Assembly: GCF_040529335.1 (NCBI RefSeq)
Contig: NZ_CP159534.1
Coordinates: 6,510,001 to 6,574,000, forward strand
Length of the DNA stretch: 64,000 nt
DNA from: Streptomyces sp. HUAS MG91
GTDB lineage: Bacteria > Actinomycetota > Actinomycetes > Streptomycetales > Streptomycetaceae
Direction of reading: 5' to 3'
Every line of letters starts with the position of its first letter. Positions within the stretch are counted from its first letter, which is position 1. The translations under genes and the position numbers were made by a program. Under the pieces are notes generated by a model. It saw nothing but the letters and a program-made list of their open reading frames with translations. It was not told the DNA's origin and searched no databases. Shown here piece after piece: positions 18,902 through 27,107 of this stretch.

Positions 18902-19833
18902 TGAAGACCACTGACACCCCGCCCCCCGCCGACCCGAAGACGGACGCCGCCGGGCGGATCCCCGGTCAGCGGGTGGGCGAGCAGGACGCTCCCGACTCGG
19001 GGAAGAGCATCTCGGGCAGCACCCTCAACGTCTTCTCGCACGGCGTCCTGATCATCTGGGCGATCATGGTGGTGCTGCCGCTCCTCTGGGCGGTCATGAC
19101 GTCCTTCAAGGACGACAACTCCATCCTGAGCACCCCGTGGGCGCTCCCCGACAAGCTGCACTTCGAGAACTGGTCGCGCGCCTGGTCGTCGGCGCACATG
19201 AGCGAGTACTTCCTCAACACGATCATCGTCGTGGGCTTCTCGCTGGTCGGCACGCTCGTGCTCGGCTCGATGGCGGCCTATGTGCTGGCGCGCTTCGAGT
19301 TCCCCGGCAACCGGTTCATCTACTTCCTGTTCGTCGGCGGCATGAGCTTCCCGATCATGCTGGCCCTGGTGCCGTTGTTCTACGTCATGAACAACATGCA
19401 GCTGCTGAACACGATCCCCGGCCTGATCCTGGCCTACATCGCGTACTCGCTGCCGTTCACGGTGTTCTTCCTGACGTCGTTCTTCCGGACCCTGCCGTCC
19501 TCGATCGCCGAGGCCGCCTTCGTCGACGGCGCCTCCCACACCCGTACGTTCTTCCAGATCATGCTGCCCATGGCCAAGCCCGGCCTGATCAGCGTGGGCA
19601 TCTTCAACTTCCTCGGGCAGTGGAACCAGTACATGCTTCCGACGGTGCTCTTCAACGGAGACAAGAAGGTCCTCGCCCAGGGCCTGGTCGAGCTGGCCAC
19701 CAGCCAGGGCTACAAGGGTGACTACTCCGGGCTCTTCGCGGGTCTGGTGATGGCGATGCTGCCCATCCTGGCCGCGTACATCATCTTCCAGCGGCAGGTG
19801 GTGCAGGGGCTCACCGCGGGGGCGCTCAAGTAA
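18901..19833 (+). CDS. ngcG: ABC sugar transporter permease (NgcG-like)
   Basis: This 310-residue MalG-type permease pairs with the preceding one. It has a polar Pro/Asp-rich N-terminal tail of about 38 residues, six hydrophobic helices, and the EAA loop EAAFVDGASHTRTFFQIMLP around residue 200. The short C-terminal tail VVQGLTAGALK is typical of the MalG side. Its ATG overlaps the ngcF stop. A very strong hairpin 24 bases after the stop ends the operon, so the upstream dre-like site could control all three genes. Confidence 0.88.
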   Translation: MKTTDTPPPADPKTDAAGRIPGQRVGEQDAPDSGKSISGSTLNVFSHGVLIIWAIMVVLPLLWAVMTSFKDDNSILSTPWALPDKLHFENWSRAWSSAHMSEYFLNTIIVVGFSLVGTLVLGSMAAYVLARFEFPGNRFIYFLFVGGMSFPIMLALVPLFYVMNNMQLLNTIPGLILAYIAYSLPFTVFFLTSFFRTLPSSIAEAAFVDGASHTRTFFQIMLPMAKPGLISVGIFNFLGQWNQYMLPTVLFNGDKKVLAQGLVELATSQGYKGDYSGLFAGLVMAMLPILAAYIIFQRQVVQGLTAGALK

Positions 19834-19856
19834 CGCTCTCCACCTCTTGCGCGACC

Positions 19857-19898
19857 GGGCTCCGGCCCCGGAGAGACGCCTCTCCGGGGCCGGAGCCC
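19857..19898 (+). terminator. Strong terminator after ngcEFG
   Basis: A perfect 19-bp stem (GGGCTCCGGCCCCGGAGAG and its complement) is closed by the 4-base loop ACGC. It lies 24 bases after the ngcG stop and has no U-tract. It insulates the importer operon from the ROK regulator gene. Confidence 0.88.
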
Positions 19899-19956
19899 TG
19901 CGTGTGGAGGGGATACCGGCGGTAGCCCCCGGCGGACACGGCCTGGAACCGATTTC

Positions 19957-19972
19957 CGTCAAGGGCTTGACG
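19957..19972. promoter_or_regulatory. 16-bp inverted repeat upstream of the ROK regulator
   Basis: CGTCAAG-GG-CTTGACG has perfect 7-bp arms and lies 91 bases before the ROK start. The same half-site, CTTGACG, occurs in an inverted repeat before xylF, so the two may be operators for the ROK protein itself. The CTTGACG element also resembles a -35 hexamer, which is the main alternative explanation. Confidence 0.45.
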
Positions 19973-20007
19973 CCACTGGCCGGTTCAGCAGAGCTTGGAG
20001 TTCATAA

Positions 20008-20017
20008 CTTGTACAAG
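20008..20017. promoter_or_regulatory. Short palindrome in the ROK gene leader
   Basis: CTTGTACAAG is a perfect 10-bp palindrome inside a nearly symmetric AACTTGTACAAGGTT. It lies 46 bases before the ROK start and could be part of an autoregulatory operator. Evidence is symmetry and position only. Confidence 0.35.
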
Positions 20018-20062
20018 GTTCGGTCACCCAGGGTGACGCGAGCCACGGATAAGGGTGGGTCA

Positions 20063-21274
20063 ATGGAGACTCCGGGGTCGCAGTCGTCGCTGCACCGGGC
20101 CAATCTGGAGCGGGTCGTGCGCGCCGTACGACTCGCCGGTTCGCTCACGCAGGCGGAGATCGCGAGGACGACGGGCCTGTCCGCGGCGACCGTCTCCAAC
20201 ATCGTCCGGGAGCTCAAGGACGGGGGAACGGTCGAGGTGACCCCCACCTCGGCCGGGGGCCGCAGGGCCCGCAGCGTCTCGCTCAGCGGGGACGCGGGCA
20301 TCGTGATCGGTGTCGACTTCGGCCACACGCACCTGCGGGTCGCGATCGGCAATCTGGCGCACCAGGTGCTCGCCGAGGAGTCCGAGCCGCTGGACGTGGA
20401 CGCGTCCGCCGCGCAGGGCTTCGACCGTGCGGAGGAGCTGGTCGAGCGGCTGATCGCGGCGACCGGCGTGGACCGCACCAAGGTGGCCGGCGTCGGTCTC
20501 GGCGTGCCCGGCCCCATCGACGTGGAGAGCGGCACGCTCGGCTCCACCTCGATCCTGCCGGGCTGGACCGGAACCCGGCCCGCCGAGGAGCTGAGCAGGC
20601 GGCTCGGCGTCCCCGTGCACGTCGACAACGACGCCAACCTCGGCGCGCTCGGCGAGCTGGTCTGGGGGAGCGGTCGCGGGGTCAAGGACCTCGCCTACAT
20701 CAAGGTCGCCAGCGGTGTCGGCTCCGGCCTGGTCATCGAGGGGAAGATCTACCGCGGCCCCGGGGGCACCGCGGGCGAGATCGGGCACATCACGCTCGAC
20801 GAGTCGGGCCCGGTCTGCCGCTGCGGCAACCGCGGCTGCCTGGAGACCTTCACCGCGGCGCGCTACGTCCTGCCGCTGCTCCAGTCCAGCCACGGCACCG
20901 ATCTGACCATGGAGGGCGTCGTGCGGCTCGCGCGCGACGGCGATCCCGGGTGCCGCCGCGTCATCGCGGACGTGGGCCGGCACATCGGCTCCGGAGTGGC
21001 CAATCTCTGCAATCTGCTCAACCCCAGCAGGGTCGTCCTCGGGGGCGATCTGGCGGAGGCCGGAGAGCTGGTCCTGGGGCCCATCAGGGAGTCCGTGAGC
21101 CGCTACGCGATCCCCAGCGCCGCCCGCCAACTCTCCGTCCTTCCTGGGGCGTTGGGCGGCCGTGCGGAGGTGCTCGGGGCGCTCGCCCTGGCGCTCAGCG
21201 AAATGGGCGATTCGACCCTTTTGGAAGGGATTGGCGGGGGCTCTGTTCCCGCTGCTACACCTGCCTTCACTTAG
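20063..21274 (+). CDS. rok7B7: ROK-family transcriptional repressor (Rok7B7-like)
   Basis: This 403-residue protein combines an N-terminal winged HTH (SLTQAEIARTTGLSAATVSN at about residues 28-47) with a ROK sugar-kinase fold. The ATP/sugar core is visible: IGVDFGHTHLRVAIG, VGLGVPGPIDVESG, VDNDANLGALGE, and the zinc loop HITLDESGPVCRCGNRGCLE. Full conservation of the kinase motifs means that kinase activity cannot be excluded. ATG at 20063 was chosen because the HTH follows at the normal distance. It is encoded between ngcEFG and xylFGH, the same order as rok7B7 (SCO6008) in S. coelicolor, where the protein represses the xylose importer and affects carbon control, development and antibiotic production. 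The name rests on synteny and domain content. Confidence 0.9.
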   Translation: METPGSQSSLHRANLERVVRAVRLAGSLTQAEIARTTGLSAATVSNIVRELKDGGTVEVTPTSAGGRRARSVSLSGDAGIVIGVDFGHTHLRVAIGNLAHQVLAEESEPLDVDASAAQGFDRAEELVERLIAATGVDRTKVAGVGLGVPGPIDVESGTLGSTSILPGWTGTRPAEELSRRLGVPVHVDNDANLGALGELVWGSGRGVKDLAYIKVASGVGSGLVIEGKIYRGPGGTAGEIGHITLDESGPVCRCGNRGCLETFTAARYVLPLLQSSHGTDLTMEGVVRLARDGDPGCRRVIADVGRHIGSGVANLCNLLNPSRVVLGGDLAEAGELVLGPIRESVSRYAIPSAARQLSVLPGALGGRAEVLGALALALSEMGDSTLLEGIGGGSVPAATPAFT

Positions 21275-21299
21275 AGAACGCATGACACCGTTGCCATCT

Positions 21300-21322
21300 C
21301 GTTAAGTATTTACTCCTTGACG
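21300..21322. promoter_or_regulatory. Inverted repeat upstream of xylF sharing the ROK half-site
   Basis: CGTTAAG, a 9-base spacer and CTTGACG form an inverted repeat with one mismatch. It lies in an AT-rich stretch 74 bases before xylF. The right arm is identical to the arms of the repeat at 19957-19972 before the ROK gene, although the spacing differs. It is a candidate Rok7B7 operator; TTGACG may alternatively be a -35 element. Confidence 0.42.
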
Positions 21323-21395
21323 CTTGTGTTGCGGCCGAGTTGACTCCCAGCTACCTCGGCCGCAACGACGCGGCCTCGTCAGGGAGGTTTCTGAA

Positions 21396-22523
21396 GTGAA
21401 CACGCGTATGCGTCGTGCGGCCTTTGCTTTCTGCGCCACCGCCATGGCTGTCTCTCTCGCCGCCTGTGGCTCCGCCAAGGAGTCCAAGGGTGACAGCGGC
21501 AAGTCCAGCGGCGACTCCAAGAAGGGCGACGCCATCACCGTCGGCCTGCTGCTCCCGGAGAACCAGACGGCTCGTTACGAGAAGTTCGACAAGCCGATCA
21601 TCGAGAAGCAGATATCCCAGCTCACCAAGGGCAAGGGCAAGGTCGAGTACCTCAACGCGAAGCAGGACGTCAACCTGCAGTCGCAGCAGATCGACACGAT
21701 GATCACCAAGAAGGTCGACGTCCTGATCCTGGACGCGGTCGACTACAAGGCCGTCGCCTCGGGCGTGAAGAAGGCCAAGGACGCCGGTATCCCCGTCGTC
21801 GCCTACGACCGCCTGGCCGAGGGCCCGATCGCCGCCTACACCTCGTTCGACAACACCGAGGTCGGCAAGACCCAGGGCAAGGCCCTGCTGGACGCCATGG
21901 GCTCGGACGCCAAGCCCAGCACCAAGATCGTCATGATGAACGGCGCGGTCACCGACCCGAACGCCAAGCAGTTCAAGGACGGCGCGCTCTCGGTGCTCAA
22001 GGGCAAGGTGGACATCGCCAAGTCCTACGACACCAAGGAGTGGAAGCCGGAGAACGCCAACTCCAACATGGAAGGCGCCATCTCCGCGCTCGGCAAGGAC
22101 AAGATCAAGGGCGTCTACTCCGCCAACGACGGCATGGCCGGCGGCATCATCACCGCGCTCAAGGGCGCGGGCCTGAGCAAGCTTCCCCCGGTCACGGGCC
22201 AGGACGCCGAGCTCGCCGGTGTGCAGCGCATCATCACCGGTGACCAGAACATGTCGGTCTTCAAGTCGTACCCGCAGGAGGCCGAGACCGTCGCCAAGAT
22301 GGCCGTCGCGGTCGCCAAGACGGGCAAGATCGACTCGGCCGGTCTGACCACCAGCACGGTCGACAGCGGCACCGACAAGGGCATCGCCTCGGTCATCGTG
22401 CCGGTCGTCTCCCTGACCCAGAAGAACATCAAGGAGACCGTCATCGACCAGGGTTACTACACCCTGGACGAGATCTGCACGCCGAAGTACAAGTCGGCCT
22501 GCGACAAGCTCGGCCTCAAGTAA
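21396..22523 (+). CDS. xylF: Sugar ABC transporter substrate-binding lipoprotein (XylF-like)
   Basis: This 375-residue periplasmic-binding-protein-I type lipoprotein (CUT2 class) binds a monosaccharide, probably D-xylose. The signal MRRAAFAFCATAMAVSLAAC ends in a lipobox, followed by a Ser/Lys-rich linker. The mature domain shows ITVGLLLPENQTARYEKFDK, the hinge-lobe DVLILDAVDYKAVASGVKKA, and PVTGQDAELAGVQRIITGDQ, all typical of XylF. GTG at 21396 has AGGGAGG eight bases upstream. It begins the importer downstream of the ROK repressor, an arrangement known for xylFGH in S. coelicolor. Some members of the group also take up other pentoses, so the substrate is an inference. Confidence 0.88.
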   Translation: MNTRMRRAAFAFCATAMAVSLAACGSAKESKGDSGKSSGDSKKGDAITVGLLLPENQTARYEKFDKPIIEKQISQLTKGKGKVEYLNAKQDVNLQSQQIDTMITKKVDVLILDAVDYKAVASGVKKAKDAGIPVVAYDRLAEGPIAAYTSFDNTEVGKTQGKALLDAMGSDAKPSTKIVMMNGAVTDPNAKQFKDGALSVLKGKVDIAKSYDTKEWKPENANSNMEGAISALGKDKIKGVYSANDGMAGGIITALKGAGLSKLPPVTGQDAELAGVQRIITGDQNMSVFKSYPQEAETVAKMAVAVAKTGKIDSAGLTTSTVDSGTDKGIASVIVPVVSLTQKNIKETVIDQGYYTLDEICTPKYKSACDKLGLK

Positions 22524-22761
22524 GCCGATCGGGGCCACCGGGTCCGGCGCGTCCACCGACCCGCCGACCCGGCAACTCCCCGGTTCTGCACGGGACGTGC
22601 GCCCTCTTCCCAGTGGCGCTCCCGCAGAAGACACGTCCGGCGCCCCGCCGCCGACAGCCCCGCAGCTCAACGGCGCGGCGCCGGACGGAACAACCCCCCT
22701 CATTCTTCTTGGTTCAACCTCCCGCCGGGTCAGGCCTTTGGCGGCGAAGGAGATGGTTCAC

Positions 22762-23544
22762 GTGTCCGCTACGCCTGTGCTGGCGTTGCGCGGGGTCTCG
22801 AAGCGATTCGGTGCCGTTCAGGCGCTCACCGACGTCGAGCTCGAGGTCCACGCCGGAGAGGTGGTCGCCCTCGTCGGCGACAACGGCGCCGGAAAGTCCA
22901 CCCTTGTCAAGACGATCGCCGGCGTGCACCCCATCGATGACGGCGTCATCGAGTGGGACGGCAAGGCCGTCGCGGTCAACAAGCCGCACGACGCCCAGAA
23001 CCTGGGCATCGCGACCGTCTACCAGGACCTCGCGCTGTGCGACAACATCGATGTCGTCGGCAATCTGTTCCTGGGCCGTGAGATCAAGCGCCGTGGCGTC
23101 CTCGACGAGGTCGAGATGGAGCGCCGCTCCATGGAGCTGCTCAAGACCCTGTCGATCCGCATCCCCAGCGTGCGGATCCCGATCGCCTCGCTCTCCGGCG
23201 GTCAGCGCCAGGTCGTGGCCATCGCCCGCTCCATGCTCGGTGAGCCCAAGCTCGTCATCCTCGACGAGCCGACGGCGGCCCTCGGTGTCGAGCAGACCGC
23301 CCAGGTCCTCGACCTCGTGGAGCGTCTTCGCGAGCGCGGGCACGCGGTCGTCCTCATCAGCCACAACATGGCCGATGTGAAGGCCGTCGCCGACAAGGTC
23401 GCCGTGCTCCGGCTCGGCCGCAACAACGGCGTGTTCGAGGTCAAGACGACCTCGCAGGAAGAGATCATCTCCGCCATCACCGGCGCCACGGACAACGCCG
23501 TGACCCGTCGTGCGGCGCGCAGCAACGCGGAGGCTCAGAAGTGA
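22762..23544 (+). CDS. xylG: Sugar ABC transporter ATP-binding protein (XylG-like, single NBD)
   Basis: This 260-residue ATPase has one complete nucleotide-binding domain: Walker A GDNGAGKST near residue 40, Q-loop VYQDLAL, signature LSGGQRQ near 144, Walker B LVILDEPTAALG, and the switch His in LISHN. Enterobacterial XylG, like most CUT2 ATPases, is a tandem of two such domains of about 500 residues, so this is a half-size form that must work as a homodimer. I prefer GTG at 22762, which leaves GAAGGAGA at 8 bases, over ATG at 22753, which sits inside the ribosome site. It lies 238 bases after xylF, a long gap for an operon, and overlaps xylH by four bases. Confidence 0.87.
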   Translation: MSATPVLALRGVSKRFGAVQALTDVELEVHAGEVVALVGDNGAGKSTLVKTIAGVHPIDDGVIEWDGKAVAVNKPHDAQNLGIATVYQDLALCDNIDVVGNLFLGREIKRRGVLDEVEMERRSMELLKTLSIRIPSVRIPIASLSGGQRQVVAIARSMLGEPKLVILDEPTAALGVEQTAQVLDLVERLRERGHAVVLISHNMADVKAVADKVAVLRLGRNNGVFEVKTTSQEEIISAITGATDNAVTRRAARSNAEAQK

Positions 23545-24854
23545 GCATCGACAAGGGCTCCAACGTGAGCACGGACAAGACCGACGCGTCCCCGGCCACG
23601 GTGGAGGCCGCCCCCGCGGCCGCCGGCGCGTCCGTCACCGCCGTCGACCCCCGCCTTCTGGTGCGCGAGCAGGGCTTCGCGGGATACATCAGCGAGTTCA
23701 AGCGCAAGATCAAGGGCGGCGACCTGGGTGCGATACCCGTCGTCATCGGCCTGATCGTCATCTGCGCGGTCTTCCAGAGCCTCGACTCGGCCTTCCTGGG
23801 GGCCGAGAACCTGAGCAACCTCGGCGTCCAGATGGTCGCCACCGGCATGATGTCCATCGGCATCATCTTCGTGCTGCTGCTCGGTGAGATCGACCTGTCG
23901 GTCGGCTCCGTCTCCGGCGTCTCCTCGGCGGTTCTCGCCGTCATGAGCGTCACGCACGGAGTGAACGAGTGGCTCGCCATCCTGGTGTCGCTCGCGGGCG
24001 GTGCCGTGATCGGAGCCGTGCACGGCTGGTTCTTCGCCCGGCTGGGCGCACCGGCCTTCGCGGTGACGCTGGCGGGTCTGCTGTTCTGGAACGGCTTCAT
24101 GCTCCAGGTCCTCGGCGACAACGGCACGATCAACATCGACGGCGACGGCGTGGTGGGCCACCTCACGGGCTACTACTTCTCGGACGTGGCCGCCGCGTAC
24201 GGGCTCGCGGTCATCGTCGTCGCGGCCTACTTCCTGTCGGCGTTCTTCGGCGCGCGCCGCCGTGCCGCCGCCGGGATCCCGTCCCGTCCGCTGAGCGACA
24301 TCCTGCTGCGGACCGTGCTTCTCGCGATCGCGGCGTTCGGCGCCGCGGCGGTCTTCAACCAGTACAAGGGTCTGCCGCTCGCGGTCCTGCTGTTCGCCGT
24401 CGCGCTCGTCGTCACCGACTTCGTGCTGCGCCGCACCTCGTACGGCCGCAAGGTCTTCGCGCTCGGCGGCAGCGTCGAGGCGTCCCGCCGTGCCGGTATC
24501 AACGTGATCGCCGTCCGCATCTCCGTCTTCGCCATCTCCGGCCTCTTCGCCTCGATCGGCGGCCTCTTCTGGGCCTCCAAGATCGCGGCGGCGAACCAGA
24601 GCGCGGGCGCCGGCGACCTGCTGATGAACGTCATCGCCGCGGCCGTGATCGGTGGCACCAGCCTCTTCGGTGGCCGGGGCCGCACCTGGAACGCGCTGAT
24701 CGGTGTGCTGGTGATCACCTCGATCCAGTCCGGCCTGGCGCTGGAGGGCATCGCGACCGCGATCCAGCAGATGATCACGGGCGCCGTGCTTCTCATCACG
24801 GTCGTCATCGACTCCGTCACCCGCAAGACCCAGAAGTCGGCCGGCCGCGCCTGA
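23541..24854 (+). CDS. xylH: Sugar ABC transporter permease (XylH-like)
   Basis: This 437-residue integral membrane permease of the CUT2/BPD_transp_2 family has about ten hydrophobic helices after a 60-residue polar N-terminus. Family features include the early membrane segment IGIIFVLLLGEIDLSVGSVS, the cytoplasmic coupling loop RRTSYGRKVFALGGSVEASR followed by GIN, and AAAVIGGTSLFGGRGRTWNA near the C-terminus. Its GTG start overlaps the xylG stop (GTGA), so the ATPase and permease are translationally coupled. An 18-bp hairpin after the stop ends the operon. Together with XylF and XylG it should import xylose or a related pentose. Confidence 0.9.
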   Translation: MSIDKGSNVSTDKTDASPATVEAAPAAAGASVTAVDPRLLVREQGFAGYISEFKRKIKGGDLGAIPVVIGLIVICAVFQSLDSAFLGAENLSNLGVQMVATGMMSIGIIFVLLLGEIDLSVGSVSGVSSAVLAVMSVTHGVNEWLAILVSLAGGAVIGAVHGWFFARLGAPAFAVTLAGLLFWNGFMLQVLGDNGTINIDGDGVVGHLTGYYFSDVAAAYGLAVIVVAAYFLSAFFGARRRAAAGIPSRPLSDILLRTVLLAIAAFGAAAVFNQYKGLPLAVLLFAVALVVTDFVLRRTSYGRKVFALGGSVEASRRAGINVIAVRISVFAISGLFASIGGLFWASKIAAANQSAGAGDLLMNVIAAAVIGGTSLFGGRGRTWNALIGVLVITSIQSGLALEGIATAIQQMITGAVLLITVVIDSVTRKTQKSAGRA

Positions 24855-24880
24855 CCCCTTCTGAGCTGGGATTCCCGGAC

Positions 24881-24920
24881 TGACTGTGCCCGGTGTCAAC
24901 GGTGACGCCGGGCACAGTCA
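24881..24920 (+). terminator. Terminator after xylFGH
   Basis: An 18-bp stem (TGACTGTGCCCGGTGTCA paired with TGACGCCGGGCACAGTCA, one wobble) is closed by the loop ACGG, 26 bases after the xylH stop. It separates the importer from dxs. Confidence 0.85.
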
Positions 24921-25035
24921 TGCCCCGAACGCACGGCCCGGACGCCGCTCGCAACGGCGGAACATTAGACTCGACAGACCCGGCAAGCTCGAACAGCTCA
25001 ACCAGCTACTACAGCTCTACTGCAAGGAGGCACGG

Positions 25036-26958
25036 GTGCCGCTGCTGACCCGCATCACGGGACCGCGCGATCTGGACCGGCTCAGCCTGGAGCAGCTGGA
25101 CCAGCTGGCAGGAGAGATCCGGACCTTCCTCGTCGACGCGGTTTCCAAGACCGGCGGCCACCTCGGGCCGAACCTCGGCGTGGTCGAGCTCACCATCGCC
25201 CTGCACCGGGTCTTCGAGTCGCCGCAGGACAAGATCCTCTTCGACACCGGTCACCAGTCCTACGTGCACAAGCTGCTCACCGGCCGCCAGGACTTCTCCC
25301 GGCTGAAGATGAAGGGCGGCCTGTCCGGCTACCCCTCGCAGGCCGAGTCCGAGCACGACGTCATCGAGAACAGCCACGCCTCCACGGTCCTCGGCTGGGC
25401 CGACGGCATCGCCAAGGCGAACGAGCTGCGCCGCACCGACGACCACGTCGTCGCGGTCATCGGCGACGGCGCGCTCACCGGCGGCATGGCCTGGGAGGCG
25501 CTGAACAACATCGCGGCCGCCAAGGACCGCCCGCTGGTGATCGTCGTCAACGACAACGAGCGCTCCTACGCGCCCACCATCGGCGGCCTCGCCAACCACC
25601 TGGCGACCCTGCGCACCACGGACGGCTACGAGCGCTTCCTGGCCCGCGGCAAGGACCTCCTGGAGCGCACCCCGGTCGTCGGCAAGCCCCTCTACGAGAC
25701 GCTGCACGGCGCCAAGAAGGGCCTGAAGGACTTCATCGCCCCGCAGGGCATGTTCGAGGACCTCGGCCTGAAGTACGTCGGCCCCATCGACGGCCACGAC
25801 ATCGAGGCCCTGGAGTCGGCCCTCATCCGCGCCAAGCGGTTCGGCGGCCCGGTCATCGTGCACTGCCTCACCGAGAAGGGCCGCGGCTACCGCCCGGCCC
25901 TGGAGGACGAGGCCGACCGCTTCCACGGCATCGGCCCGATCCACCCCGACACCGGCCTGCCGATCAAGGCCGCGGGCGCCGACTGGACCTCGGTCTTCGG
26001 CGACGAGATGCTCAAGCTGGGCCAGGAGCGCGAGGACATCGTCGCGATCACCGCGGCCATGCTCCAGCCGGTCGGCCTGGAGAAGTTCGCCAAGGCCTTC
26101 CCCGACCGCGTCTACGACGTCGGCATCGCGGAGCAGCACGGCGCGGTCAGCGCGGCGGGCCTCGCCACCGGCGGCCTGCACCCGGTCTTCGCCGTCTACG
26201 CGACGTTCCTCAACCGCGCCTTCGACCAGGTCCTCATGGACGTCGCCCTGCACAAGTGCGGCGTGACGTTCGTGCTCGACCGGGCCGGCGTCACCGGCAC
26301 CGACGGCGCCTCGCACAACGGCATGTGGGACATGTCGCTGCTCCAGGTCGTCCCCGGCATCCGGATCGCCGCGCCGCGCGACGCCGACCAGGTCCGCGCC
26401 CAGCTGCGCGAGGCCGTCCAGGTCGAGGACGCGCCCACGGTCGTGCGCTACTCCAAGGGCGCGGTCGGCCCGGCCGTCGAGGCGGTCGGCACGGTCGGCG
26501 GCATGGACGTGCTCCGCGAGCCGGGTTCCGACCGGCCCGACGTGCTCCTGGTCTCGGTCGGCGCCCTCGCGCCCATGTGCCTGGAGATCGCCGACCTGCT
26601 CGACAAGCAGGGCATCACCACGACCGTCGTCGACCCGCGCTGGGTCAAGCCGGTCGACGAGGCGATGGCCCCGCTCGCCGAGCGCCACCGCGTCGTCGTC
26701 ACCGTCGAGGACAACTCCCGCGTCGGCGGTGTCGGCTCCTCGATCGCGCAGGCCCTGCGCGACGCGGGCGTCGACGTGCCGCTGCGCGACTTCGGCATCC
26801 CGCCGCGCTTCCTCGACCACGCCTCCCGCAAGGAGGTCATGGCGGAGATCGGCCTCACGGCCCCGGACATCGCCCGCCAGGTCACCGGCCTGGTGTCGAA
26901 GCTGGACGGCCGCCGGGAGCACTCCGTCGCCGAGGAGATGGAGCCGGCGCGCGACTGA
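25036..26958 (+). CDS. dxs: 1-deoxy-D-xylulose-5-phosphate synthase
   Basis: A 640-residue thiamine-diphosphate enzyme that condenses pyruvate and glyceraldehyde-3-phosphate, the first step of the MEP isoprenoid pathway. Visible motifs are [15 protein letters not shown] (catalytic His region near residue 75), the ThDP-binding [16 protein letters not shown] near 150, the transketolase pyrimidine-domain segment [20 protein letters not shown] near 365, and [21 protein letters not shown] at 25036 has AAGGAGG five bases upstream. The open frame extends further upstream, but through a Gln/Leu-rich stretch not found in the family. Hairpins flank the gene on both sides, so it is monocistronic. Streptomyces often carry two dxs copies; this is the copy syntenic with SCO6013. 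Confidence 0.96.
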   Translation: MPLLTRITGPRDLDRLSLEQLDQLAGEIRTFLVDAVSKTGGHLGPNLGVVELTIALHRVFESPQDKILFDTGHQSYVHKLLTGRQDFSRLKMKGGLSGYPSQAESEHDVIENSHASTVLGWADGIAKANELRRTDDHVVAVIGDGALTGGMAWEALNNIAAAKDRPLVIVVNDNERSYAPTIGGLANHLATLRTTDGYERFLARGKDLLERTPVVGKPLYETLHGAKKGLKDFIAPQGMFEDLGLKYVGPIDGHDIEALESALIRAKRFGGPVIVHCLTEKGRGYRPALEDEADRFHGIGPIHPDTGLPIKAAGADWTSVFGDEMLKLGQEREDIVAITAAMLQPVGLEKFAKAFPDRVYDVGIAEQHGAVSAAGLATGGLHPVFAVYATFLNRAFDQVLMDVALHKCGVTFVLDRAGVTGTDGASHNGMWDMSLLQVVPGIRIAAPRDADQVRAQLREAVQVEDAPTVVRYSKGAVGPAVEAVGTVGGMDVLREPGSDRPDVLLVSVGALAPMCLEIADLLDKQGITTTVVDPRWVKPVDEAMAPLAERHRVVVTVEDNSRVGGVGSSIAQALRDAGVDVPLRDFGIPPRFLDHASRKEVMAEIGLTAPDIARQVTGLVSKLDGRREHSVAEEMEPARD

Positions 26959-26974
26959 TCGTCGTACCGACCCG

Positions 26975-27016
26975 ATGGGCCGGTCGAGCCACCTTCGGGT
27001 GGTTCGACCGGCCCAT
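26975..27016 (+). terminator. Terminator after dxs with UUCG tetraloop
   Basis: A 19-bp stem (ATGGGCCGGTCGAGCCACC and its complement with one wobble) is capped by TTCG, giving an exceptionally stable UUCG tetraloop hairpin, 17 bases after the stop. Confidence 0.88.
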
Positions 27017-27107
27017 TCGCGTGAATACCCGTGACTGACCGGGTATCCGGTGCCTACTCGTCCCGATCATGTCGAGACGGAGGAGCGAGCCGCATGGAGG
27101 TATGCCG

